Below the pieces are notes generated by a model. That model had not been told where the DNA came from. It saw only the letters and a list, made by a program, of their open reading frames with translations, and searched no databases. Of a DNA stretch of 64,000 nucleotides, positions 1 through 7,819 are shown one piece after another. Position 1 is the stretch's first letter. Each line of letters opens with the position of its first letter. This DNA is from Aliishimia sp965656085. GTDB lineage: Bacteria; Pseudomonadota; Alphaproteobacteria; Rhodobacterales; Rhodobacteraceae. Location: positions 1 through 64,000 of the forward strand of contig CBFHJA010000002.1 of assembly GCA_965656085.1 (NCBI GenBank). The letters run 5' to 3'. A program made the position numbers and the translations under genes.

Positions 1-666
1 CCGCCGCCCGCGCCGACGCCCGCCGCCGCGCCGCCACCATCACCCGAAGATCTTGCGGTGCTGGAACTCATCGAACGGATTCGCAATCGCTTCGGCGACG
101 AATGCCTCATCGCCTTGCCGCAAAACCAAGGGCCGGGTCTGAATCCGCTGGTGACGCTGATCTCCGATGAAGAGCGCAACATGGCCAGTTTCGTCGAGGA
201 GGTGCTGAGCGATCCGGACTTGCCGGTGGATGACCGCCGCATCCTCATCGACAACCGCCAATGCCCTGCGCTCGACTATGCCCGCGCGCATCGCAACTAC
301 CCGGCCTTCCGCGTCGATCTGACCTTGCAGAGCCGCATCGTGGCCACCGGAAACAACCTTGTCGGACGTCTGAGCGGGTTCGGCGGACGCTACACGTCGC
401 TTCTGGCGGTGGACAGCAATGGCGTCGTGACCGATTTACGCCGCTTCACCCAGTTCCGGCAGGGCACGGCGGTGCTCGACGCCCCGGTGAATATCAACGC
501 CGCCGCGCGCGACACGAGCCAATTGCTGATCGCCATCGCCACACCCGGCCTGCCGACGACCGTGACCCAGCGCGCGGGGTGGCTGGCGCAGGATTTCTTC
601 CCGCTGCTGGGGGAGGAAACCGAAGGTCAGGCGGTGATCGGCATCCTGCCCTTCGAGGTGCGCTGA
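1..666 (+). CDS. C-terminal part of a protein sharing the periplasmic domain of the neighbouring T6SS kinase (5' end outside window)
   Basis: The frame is open from base 1 to the TGA at 664-666, giving 221 visible codons; the true start lies upstream. It opens in a Pro/Ala-rich linker of about 17 residues and continues into a globular region of about 200 residues. By eye this region aligns with the last 215 or so residues of the kinase encoded head-on at 886-3015. Both have a cysteine 52-53 residues before a QCPAxDxARA motif, then a beta-rich stretch ending in GxVxDL. The two cysteines could form a disulfide if the domain is periplasmic, as the kinase topology suggests. No catalytic motif is visible and the N-terminal domain is unknown, so no function is assigned. 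It may be a second T6SS-linked signalling or envelope protein (inference from position and homology). Confidence 0.75.
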   Translation, partial: PPPAPTPAAAPPPSPEDLAVLELIERIRNRFGDECLIALPQNQGPGLNPLVTLISDEERNMASFVEEVLSDPDLPVDDRRILIDNRQCPALDYARAHRNYPAFRVDLTLQSRIVATGNNLVGRLSGFGGRYTSLLAVDSNGVVTDLRRFTQFRQGTAVLDAPVNINAAARDTSQLLIAIATPGLPTTVTQRAGWLAQDFFPLLGEETEGQAVIGILPFEVR

Positions 667-695
667 CGCGGCTCCGATCATGGCGCAGGGCTCTG

Positions 696-907
696 GTTAA
701 CGTGACCGCAGCGCACGGTGCGTTAACCCCAGAACGAATCGGAACCGAGCCATACAAGTGCCATACGCGCAGCCATACGCCGGGCCATACGCGGTATGGC
801 CCTTGTTTTTAGGGCGTTAACCCGGATTTGCGGGATTTTGGCCGTTCGGGCTGCCCGCGCGCGCACGCCCCGTTAACATTTTTGCTCAGCCACCGGGCGG
901 CGTTAAC
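696..907. repeat. Cluster of five GTTAAC hexamers in the convergent intergenic gap
   Basis: GTTAAC occurs at 696, 722, 816, 872 and 902, each as CGTTAAC on one strand or the other. The last copy lies just inside the 3' end of the kinase gene. The hexamer should be infrequent in DNA this GC-rich. The first two copies form an 8-bp inverted repeat (GGTTAACG / CGTTAACC, 695-702 and 721-728). No function is assigned. The rest of this gap (667-885) holds only the terminator described separately. Confidence 0.45.
782..811 (+). terminator. Rho-independent terminator after the left-edge gene
   Basis: A perfect 9-bp stem (GGGCCATAC / GTATGGCCC, 782-790 with 794-802) closes on a 3-base GCG loop and is followed by TTGTTTTTA. 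The U-tract is on the plus strand only, so it would stop transcription from the gene ending at 666. Two further GCCATACGC direct repeats lie just upstream of the stem. Confidence 0.6.
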
Positions 908-3015
908 AAAACCCAGCCCAGCCCCGCCGCCGCGCCGCCCTGTTTGGCGGCGATCTCGTTTTGAATGAGCGGCATCACCTTGCTCGCCGGCTCGCCATCG
1001 GTGATCGCCGCGAGCGACAGGATCGGATCAGACGCTGCCACCGCAACCAACACCTGCGGCGCGGCCTCAGCGTTGGCCCCAAGGCCGATCCCGAACTCGA
1101 ACGTCGCCGAGCCATCGGTCTGGGCCTGCAAACGTGAAGACAAATCAAAGACTTCGCCGGTCGCCGTAATCAGCGCCAGCCACACCGAGCGGCCCCGGAT
1201 GTCCTGCACCCGGCCCACGATAAAGCCCCCGCTCTCGACCGTATCGGAGTCGAGCGTGACCACAGGCTCCACGTCATTGCGCCCCTGCAAGGCCCGCGCC
1301 AGATCGGTCGCCGGGCATTGCGCCTCGGTGATTTTGCGTTCGATCACAGCAGGTTCCGAGCCAAACGCCGCGCGGTAATCCTGCGGCAGGTTCGGCATGG
1401 GCGCATCCGCTGCGGCCACGACTTCCAGCTTTCCAGCATTGAACCCCGCGCTCACCCGCGTTGCATAAGTGCACTCGGTCCCTGCCTCATACCCCGCCAA
1501 GAACCCCTGCCGCGTGCTTTCATCTGGCGGCGGCATACTCAACCCACCCTCATCCGCAGGCGGCGCCTCGGCGACCTCTTCGGCAGGCGGCGGCGCGCCG
1601 ATAAGACCTTGATCATACGCGTAATATCCACCACCCCCAATGGCGGCAAGCAGCAGAAGAATGGCGATCCACTTGCCCGCACCGCCGGATTTTTCTTCCG
1701 GCAGCGGCGTGGGCGCGGAGGTCGGATCCGGCGTTCCGAACGGCACGCCCGTCTGCGTGCCGAACGGGCTTTGCGAGATATCTCCGGTCGGCACCGGCGC
1801 AGGGCGCGCCGGCGACAGCCCCGGAGGGCTTTGAATACCGGTGTTCTGCGCCATCGGAGGCGCCGTATAGCCTTCGAGGCCGGACGGTTCACCGCCGGGA
1901 TACGTGCCCGTGGGCGGCGTCGTGCCATATCCCGGATAGGTGTTCTGCATCCCCGGCTGCGGTCCGGGCAAAGGCGTTCCGCCCGTATAACGCGGTGGAA
2001 TCAAGGAAGGATTTTCCACCATCGCCGCAACTTCCAACATCCGGTTCGGGCGCAGGTTGGGATCGGGCTCGAGCATATGCGCAATGAGCGGCTGCATCTC
2101 GGGATAGACACCGGTGAGATCGGGGATCGCACGGCGTGCATTGACCGCCTCGACGACCGAAGACCCCATGTCGATAGGCCGCCCCCGCATCGCCGCCGCC
2201 ATCAGCAGACCGAGCCCGTAGATATCCGTGCGGGGCGAGATCACCCCATCGAAATGCCCGAGTTGTTCGGGGCTTATGTATTTGAATTTTCCTGCAAACT
2301 GCCCATGGAGCGTGCCTTCGGTGACCTCGGTTGACTTTGCGATGCCAAAGTCGATCAGCACCGCACGGTCCACATCGCCACTCGGCAACATGACGTTGTC
2401 GGGCGACAAATCGCGGTGGGTCACTTCACGGATATGGGCCTTGTCGAGCCCGCGTGCGAGCCGGACCATCAGCCGGTTGGCAGCATCAAGATCAATCGGA
2501 CCCTGCTTGGCCACCTGATCAGAGAGCGGAATGCCGTCGATGAAATCCATGATCAGGCAGAACCGATCTAGCGTCGGGTCATGCACGAAATTGTAGTAGC
2601 GCACGATGGCTTCATCAGCGAGTTGGCTGAGAATACGGGCCTCGCGCTTGAACAGCGTCAGAACTTTCTCGTCCTGTGCCAATGCCGGCAGCACAATCTT
2701 GATCGCAACCGGATCAGAGGTGAAGACCTGCTCGCCGCGATAGACCTCGCCCATCCCGCCAGCATTGATCAGCTCAAGGATTTTGTAGTTGTTGTTGATG
2801 ACCGCCCCGATCAGGCCATCGTCCTCGCCCTCGGGGATGGGTTCCGGGCCAGCCGCCGGGGGCGGTGTCTGAGGCGGGGAGGTCGAGATGACGGTTTCCT
2901 CGGTATTCACCGACGAGTCGGACGCCGTTTGCGGAGCTTCAGGCGGCGTGGTCTGGATGACCGTCTTGTCGTCGTCGTCCTCCGGCTTTTTCGGGGTCTC
3001 CGGCGTGTCAGCCAT
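886..3015 (-). CDS. ppkA: T6SS-associated transmembrane Ser/Thr protein kinase PpkA
   Basis: 709 aa. Residues 1-70 are acidic and Pro/Thr-rich, with two TVI threonine motifs at Thr18 (DKTVI) and Thr41 (ETVI). The kinase domain covers about 75-340: Gly-rich loop AGGMGEVY (85-92), Lys105 in VAIK, catalytic loop HRDLSPDN (200-207, Ser where many kinases have Lys), DFG (222-224) and SPE (248-250). A Pro-rich linker (340-445) leads to one transmembrane helix (about 448-466) and a C-terminal domain of about 215 residues, probably periplasmic, shared with the gene at 1-666. In T6SS loci PpkA phosphorylates Fha or TssL and opposes the phosphatase PppA. It is the last gene of the tssL-tssM-tagF-pppA-ppkA series, 3 bases after pppA. 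The kinase assignment is firm; substrates are inferred from family and neighbours. Confidence 0.92.
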   Translation of the reverse strand: MADTPETPKKPEDDDDKTVIQTTPPEAPQTASDSSVNTEETVISTSPPQTPPPAAGPEPIPEGEDDGLIGAVINNNYKILELINAGGMGEVYRGEQVFTSDPVAIKIVLPALAQDEKVLTLFKREARILSQLADEAIVRYYNFVHDPTLDRFCLIMDFIDGIPLSDQVAKQGPIDLDAANRLMVRLARGLDKAHIREVTHRDLSPDNVMLPSGDVDRAVLIDFGIAKSTEVTEGTLHGQFAGKFKYISPEQLGHFDGVISPRTDIYGLGLLMAAAMRGRPIDMGSSVVEAVNARRAIPDLTGVYPEMQPLIAHMLEPDPNLRPNRMLEVAAMVENPSLIPPRYTGGTPLPGPQPGMQNTYPGYGTTPPTGTYPGGEPSGLEGYTAPPMAQNTGIQSPPGLSPARPAPVPTGDISQSPFGTQTGVPFGTPDPTSAPTPLPEEKSGGAGKWIAILLLLAAIGGGGYYAYDQGLIGAPPPAEEVAEAPPADEGGLSMPPPDESTRQGFLAGYEAGTECTYATRVSAGFNAGKLEVVAAADAPMPNLPQDYRAAFGSEPAVIERKITEAQCPATDLARALQGRNDVEPVVTLDSDTVESGGFIVGRVQDIRGRSVWLALITATGEVFDLSSRLQAQTDGSATFEFGIGLGANAEAAPQVLVAVAASDPILSLAAITDGEPASKVMPLIQNEIAAKQGGAAAGLGWVLLTPPGG

Positions 3016-3018
3016 GGT

Positions 3019-3798
3019 CTATCCCTCTTTCCCAGGTGCAGAGCAGCGCACCAGCACACAGGTCACGTTGTCCTTGGCACCGCGTGACAGCACCGTGTCT
3101 ATCATATCGTCGCACACATCCTGAACCCGTGCTCCATGCCGCATTTTATCTAGAAAATCCGATATTTCCGGATCCGTAATGTGCTCGGTCAGCCCGTCGG
3201 AACACAGAAGGAACACATCGCCATGTTCGAGCGTGCCCTCCACCACATCGCATTGCGGCGCCCCCGAAACCCCGACGGCCCGGGTAATCACGTTCTTGCG
3301 CGGCCATGAGGCGGCCTCTTCGGCATTTATCGCACCAGTATCGAGCAGGTGCTGCACTTCGGTGTGGTCCCGGGTCTGCTGGACCAGATGCCCGCCGCGC
3401 GACAGGTAAATTCGGCTATCTCCGGACCAAATGCAAGCATAGGCGTTCTCATAGGTGAGCAAGGACACCACAGTCGCTCCGATTGTACCGCTGCCGAGCG
3501 ATGCGGCATGCGCGCGGATCGTATCATGTGCGCGCACCAAGCGTTCCATAAATCGCCCTTCAAGGTCCGCCAGCGAGGTTGCAACGCCGATAGAGGTGCT
3601 TTCTTGTGCAATCATCTGGCTCGCATAGTCACCCGCCGCATGGCCCCCCATGCCATCGGCGACCACCCACAAACCAAGCTCGGGCAGGCTTTGAAAACTG
3701 TCCTCGTTATGTTCTCTCACACAGCCCGTGTCGGTCGCATGGCCGGTTTCGAAGCTGAAATAACTGTTTTCAATCAAGACCTGATTCCCGCCATCCAC
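3019..3798 (-). CDS. pppA: PP2C-family protein phosphatase of the T6SS (PppA)
   Basis: 259 aa soluble Mn/Mg-dependent serine/threonine phosphatase of the PP2C fold. Visible metal and phosphate motifs are RExNED (28-33), DGMGGH (48-53), a GDSR segment, SDGLTEH in the C-terminal half and the terminal KDNVT motif; length is normal for stand-alone PppA. It should remove phosphate from threonines placed by the adjacent kinase and so switch T6SS assembly off (family knowledge). The start is a GTG directly abutting the tagF TGA (TGAGTG), which implies translational coupling. No signal peptide or membrane helix is seen, so it acts in the cytoplasm. Confidence 0.92.
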   Translation of the reverse strand: MDGGNQVLIENSYFSFETGHATDTGCVREHNEDSFQSLPELGLWVVADGMGGHAAGDYASQMIAQESTSIGVATSLADLEGRFMERLVRAHDTIRAHAASLGSGTIGATVVSLLTYENAYACIWSGDSRIYLSRGGHLVQQTRDHTEVQHLLDTGAINAEEAASWPRKNVITRAVGVSGAPQCDVVEGTLEHGDVFLLCSDGLTEHITDPEISDFLDKMRHGARVQDVCDDMIDTVLSRGAKDNVTCVLVRCSAPGKEG

Positions 3799-4485
3799 TC
3801 AATCCCGCACACCGCACACCTCATCGTGATCCTCCGCGCTGCCGCGTGCAACGCCCGACATCAGCCAGAGCAACGCATCCGCACCAGCGAGGCCCGTGCA
3901 GGACCACAGCATGGAAGAGCGTATGTCATCCGGCGCGCACCACCAATAGCTGCGTTGCGCCGCCGCCCGCGTATAATCCGCACTGCCGACAGCTTGCAAC
4001 AGATCACCCGGGCCGGCGTCCGGGTTCACCGCCCAGAGCGTGGTTTCCGGAACGTTTTCTGGCGCGGACTCCAGCGAAGCGCCTTGCGCCAAGTCCGAAG
4101 AATCGGACACCTCACCCATTTCGCCCAAGCCGCGCAGATGCGCCTCCAGCCTGTCATAGGCCGCCTGATCCGGGGAAAGCGGTGGCGGGGTCAGTCCTGA
4201 GTCGTGGGTCACGGCCAGCAAGGGAAAGCGGCGGCCAACCTTATCCCGCGATGGGACGATAACGCCCTGCAGACACATCCCGAGCACCGCTGACCCGATC
4301 CAGACCCGCACCGGCGGCGCTACATCAAACAGGGTCTGCCAGCCCACGCCGTACCGCGTTGCCGCATCGGCATAGGTTTTCGTCATCCAGTTCTGCAACA
4401 CATCCCGAAGCTCCGGCGTCAGCCCGGCGGAGACAAAATCCCCAAAGCCGGGATGCTTGCCGAGTATCGCGATGCCTGACTCCAT
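3799..4485 (-). CDS. tagF: T6SS-associated protein TagF
   Basis: About 228 aa. The N-terminus contains the TagF signature KHPGFGDFV, resembling the GKLPxxGDF start of the family. TagF proteins act as post-translational repressors of T6SS assembly in Pseudomonas and Agrobacterium and usually sit beside pppA and tssM, as here. The ATG at 4485 is preferred; an in-frame TTG at 4497 would overlap the tssM stop. The ATG leaves 4 bases after tssM. The C-terminus directly abuts the pppA start. No transmembrane segment is seen. The second half of the sequence was not matched to a named domain. Confidence 0.88.
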   Translation of the reverse strand: MESGIAILGKHPGFGDFVSAGLTPELRDVLQNWMTKTYADAATRYGVGWQTLFDVAPPVRVWIGSAVLGMCLQGVIVPSRDKVGRRFPLLAVTHDSGLTPPPLSPDQAAYDRLEAHLRGLGEMGEVSDSSDLAQGASLESAPENVPETTLWAVNPDAGPGDLLQAVGSADYTRAAAQRSYWWCAPDDIRSSMLWSCTGLAGADALLWLMSGVARGSAEDHDEVCGVRD

Positions 4486-4489
4486 TGCG

Positions 4490-7400
4490 TCACTCAAGTC
4501 CAGTCGGGCAGTCGAACTGCATCAGATCGCGCAAAGCGAACGGGTTTGGAGCGGTGCGGCTGCGCATTTCGTAAGTTATCTGCCGCCCACCAAGCACGAA
4601 GGTCACCCGGATCAGATCGCCCTGCACCGCGCGACTGCGTGCACTTTGCAACAGTCGCATCACATCCCACGGACTTCCCGCGAAGGCCAGCTCCGAGGTC
4701 TGCCCGGCAGTCGCCGGAAGCAGGTCGAGCCGCGCGCCACTTGCCGCTCCGGGCCACTGTACCAACACTGGCACGTCACCCTTCACAGTTTCGATCAGCA
4801 TATCGTTGACCACCAGACGCGCCGAGGCGACGTCCTCGCTGCTGTCGACATGGCGGACCACCAGATCGACGCGGGGGCTACGACCGGACGGAAAAAACGC
4901 GTCCCGGATCCGCGATGCCCGGTCGAACTGCGCCAGCAGATCGGGCGAGAGCACGTCTTTTAACGGACTGTCCGGGTGCGGCAGAAGCCGCGGCGCGCCG
5001 AGCGTCACATGCGGGCGCAAATAGGTTTCGAAATAGCGCTCCATGGTGCCGCCCGGACCAAAAATGGCGGTGAAATCCTCCAAGGAGACGCTTTGGTCAC
5101 TTGGTGCGAACGGGAAGACCGCGGCGATGCGGTCCGTGCAAACCGGGCCGACCTCTTCGGCCAGCGCGAGCCGCATCCGCTCCAGATCGGGCGGTATCGC
5201 GTGACGGCGTATCTCGGCCTGTGCAGAACCGACCAGCCGCTCCGCCGTGGCGGGCAACAGTTTGCGCAGCGAGTTCAGAGGATCGAGCGCCGCTGCGACC
5301 GCGCCCGGATTGTCCCGCGTCGTTGTGAGAACGGCATAGCTGCGCTCCAAGTGACCCAGCACCTCGTCGATGGGCCGGGTCCCCACACCTCCGGCGAGCG
5401 ACCCAGTCCAAGGAGCAAAAGCCTCCTCCACCACCGGCAAGGGCCGCAACAGGGTTGTCTGTTCAGCCACACCCGTGATCAGCGCCAGAAGCGCAGACGT
5501 TGCAGGACGCGCCAGACGCGCAAGCGCAGCATAGGCTGGTGCGTCCATCGTGACGGGCGCCAGCACAACCCCATCGAGAACCTGCTCCCAAACAGTGACA
5601 AACTCAGCCGCATAAAGCTCCTGCACACGTGCCGGCAAGGTCACGACCTGCAACGGTGCGCCGGTCTCAGAGAGGCCAAGAACCCATTGATCCGCCCGGA
5701 TGCGGTCACCCACCGCGTTCAGTTCGGGAACCACGTGGCGCTGAAAGCCCTGCGCGGTGAACACGCCCGGCACAGCGGTCAGCCCCGCCGCACCCCGCCA
5801 CATAAGCCCGCCACCGGTTTCTGCTACCGGGTCCCACGGCGGCAAGCTGTCCACCTCCGGATCGTCGCGCACCAGCGCATAACCCAGTTCCGCAAGGGTC
5901 GCCCGCGAGAGCGCAGCGCGCGCGAGACTGACGGTCTCCGCTCGGATGCCCACCAAAAGCGCGCGGCTGTCGTCAAGATCTAGCATCGCTGCGAGATGAT
6001 CGTTGAGCGCTTGATGCGCGTCGCTCCCTGCGCCGAACTCCACACTCCATGCATGGTCGAAAAAAGCCCGGATCGCCGCGTCATCTGGCCGGGGGCCCTG
6101 ACCACCGAGTAGCATGTATATCTTGAGCCCCTCAAAGGTCTCCGCAAGCGCCATATCCTTGTCCCAGAACGGGAAACTGTTCTCCAGTGCCAGAACCAGC
6201 CGCGGGCGCAGCATTTGCTCGAGCGCATCGGAATAGGCCCGCTGGGCGGCAGCGGCGATGCGCTCACGCTGACCCAGACCGACTTCGCCCCAAGGTGTTT
6301 CAAGCGTCAGATCGGGCGCAGCCTGCATCGCCAGCGCGCGCATGTCATTCAGCAGCGGCAGCACCGGGCGCAGGTCGGGATCGGACACCAGAGTCTGGCC
6401 GGTCTGCTGCACGGAAGCGGCCTGATAGGCCTGCACCTGCGCACGGGTTTGCGCCATCAGGCTCGCGTTCTGCCAATAGGTATATCCGAGCGCACCCAGA
6501 GCCCCGGCGGTGACAACCATGATAACGGTCAGGGCAAGGCTACGCAGAATGGCGCTGCGCAGAACTGCGCGACGGCTATAACCGACCCAGTTACGCTCTT
6601 CGAAGATGACTGTTTTCAGCAGGTCATGCAGAAAAAAGCTCTTGCCTTTGCCGGACATGAACCCCGGCGAAAAAGCCATGCCGGCCCCCGATCCACCGTC
6701 GCCGATCCGCTGCAGGGCTCCGAGCGCTTGATCGAAGGGCGTCCCCTCCTGTGTGCCAGAGGCGAAGTAGAAGCCCCTCAAGGCAGTCCGCGCCCGCTGT
6801 GTACCCGGCGCAAAGACTGCCTCGAGAAACTCCACGACCGGCCCACGCAGATGCGCCAGTTGTCCGGGGAGTTGGAACATCGCAATGCGCGCAGCGTCAT
6901 CACTCTCAGCCGTCATTCGATCTATCAGCCCTGAACCAAGATGCGCCACGAGCCTATCGAACTCCGCTCCGACGTGCTCACTCACGCGCGCCTTGCGATC
7001 CTTGGTCGGGAACGTGACTCCCCATACCTCTTCACGCTTCTCTTGATTGAAATCGCCAAAGAACTCACGGAAACCGGTGATCAGATCGGCCTTGGTGAAG
7101 AGCACATAGACTGGCAAATCGACCCGCAAAGTCTGCTGCATCTCCCCGAGCCGTGCCCGAACCGTTTCGGCGTGACGTGCGCGCATTTCGGGCGTACTGC
7201 GCATTATGTCTTCGACGGAGAAGGCGAGTATAACCCCATTGATCGGTTGCTTCGGCCGCGATCTTTTGAGCAGGGAGAGAAAGCTCAGCCAGCTTGCCCC
7301 ATCGGAGACGGCGTCGCTGTCCTGCGTCGTGTAGCGCCCTGCCGTGTCGATCAAAACCGCCTCGTCGGCAAACCACCAATCGCAATAGCGTGTGCCACCA

Positions 7401-7819
7401 AATCCCTCGAGCCCAACATTCGCCGCCCCAGCCACAGGAAAGCGCAGCCCGGAATTGACCAGTGCGGTCGTCTTACCCGCCCCCGGTGGGCCAATAATCA
7501 CGTACCATGGCAAATCGTAGAGATAGCTTCCGCCTTGGGTTTTCTTGAGATGTGACAGCGCATCGGTCATTCGGTCAGCGAGCACTTTACTGTCATCGCT
7601 GGATCCATCGCGCATCAGGGCGCGCTCGATTGCACGCGCGGCGGAGCGGCGGCGTAGACGGCCGATCAACCAGCCCAGACCGAACAGCAGCAGAACGCTC
7701 CCCATAAGGGCAAAGCGCGCCCATTCCGTGCCCAGCAGCAAAACACCGGTGAGCGGTCCGCCGAACCATATCGCTGCCAGCGCGCTGGCCAGCCCCAGCA
7801 GGGCGATGAGCTGTTTCAA
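4490..7819 (-). CDS. tssM: T6SS inner-membrane core component TssM (IcmF family)
   Basis: 1,109 aa, normal for TssM. Two N-terminal membrane helices (about 3-29 and 37-54) are followed by a cytoplasmic NTPase domain with a P-loop GPPGAGKTT at 110-118. A third membrane helix (about 415-440) precedes a periplasmic region of more than 650 residues that in the family contacts the TssJ lipoprotein and TssL. TssM spans the envelope and anchors the T6SS trans-envelope complex. It overlaps tssL by 4 bases (ATGA, 7816-7819), so the two are translationally coupled. The intact Walker A motif suggests an NTP-binding type. tssJ and the sheath, baseplate and tube genes are not in this window. Confidence 0.95.
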   Translation of the reverse strand: MKQLIALLGLASALAAIWFGGPLTGVLLLGTEWARFALMGSVLLLFGLGWLIGRLRRRSAARAIERALMRDGSSDDSKVLADRMTDALSHLKKTQGGSYLYDLPWYVIIGPPGAGKTTALVNSGLRFPVAGAANVGLEGFGGTRYCDWWFADEAVLIDTAGRYTTQDSDAVSDGASWLSFLSLLKRSRPKQPINGVILAFSVEDIMRSTPEMRARHAETVRARLGEMQQTLRVDLPVYVLFTKADLITGFREFFGDFNQEKREEVWGVTFPTKDRKARVSEHVGAEFDRLVAHLGSGLIDRMTAESDDAARIAMFQLPGQLAHLRGPVVEFLEAVFAPGTQRARTALRGFYFASGTQEGTPFDQALGALQRIGDGGSGAGMAFSPGFMSGKGKSFFLHDLLKTVIFEERNWVGYSRRAVLRSAILRSLALTVIMVVTAGALGALGYTYWQNASLMAQTRAQVQAYQAASVQQTGQTLVSDPDLRPVLPLLNDMRALAMQAAPDLTLETPWGEVGLGQRERIAAAAQRAYSDALEQMLRPRLVLALENSFPFWDKDMALAETFEGLKIYMLLGGQGPRPDDAAIRAFFDHAWSVEFGAGSDAHQALNDHLAAMLDLDDSRALLVGIRAETVSLARAALSRATLAELGYALVRDDPEVDSLPPWDPVAETGGGLMWRGAAGLTAVPGVFTAQGFQRHVVPELNAVGDRIRADQWVLGLSETGAPLQVVTLPARVQELYAAEFVTVWEQVLDGVVLAPVTMDAPAYAALARLARPATSALLALITGVAEQTTLLRPLPVVEEAFAPWTGSLAGGVGTRPIDEVLGHLERSYAVLTTTRDNPGAVAAALDPLNSLRKLLPATAERLVGSAQAEIRRHAIPPDLERMRLALAEEVGPVCTDRIAAVFPFAPSDQSVSLEDFTAIFGPGGTMERYFETYLRPHVTLGAPRLLPHPDSPLKDVLSPDLLAQFDRASRIRDAFFPSGRSPRVDLVVRHVDSSEDVASARLVVNDMLIETVKGDVPVLVQWPGAASGARLDLLPATAGQTSELAFAGSPWDVMRLLQSARSRAVQGDLIRVTFVLGGRQITYEMRSRTAPNPFALRDLMQFDCPTGLE

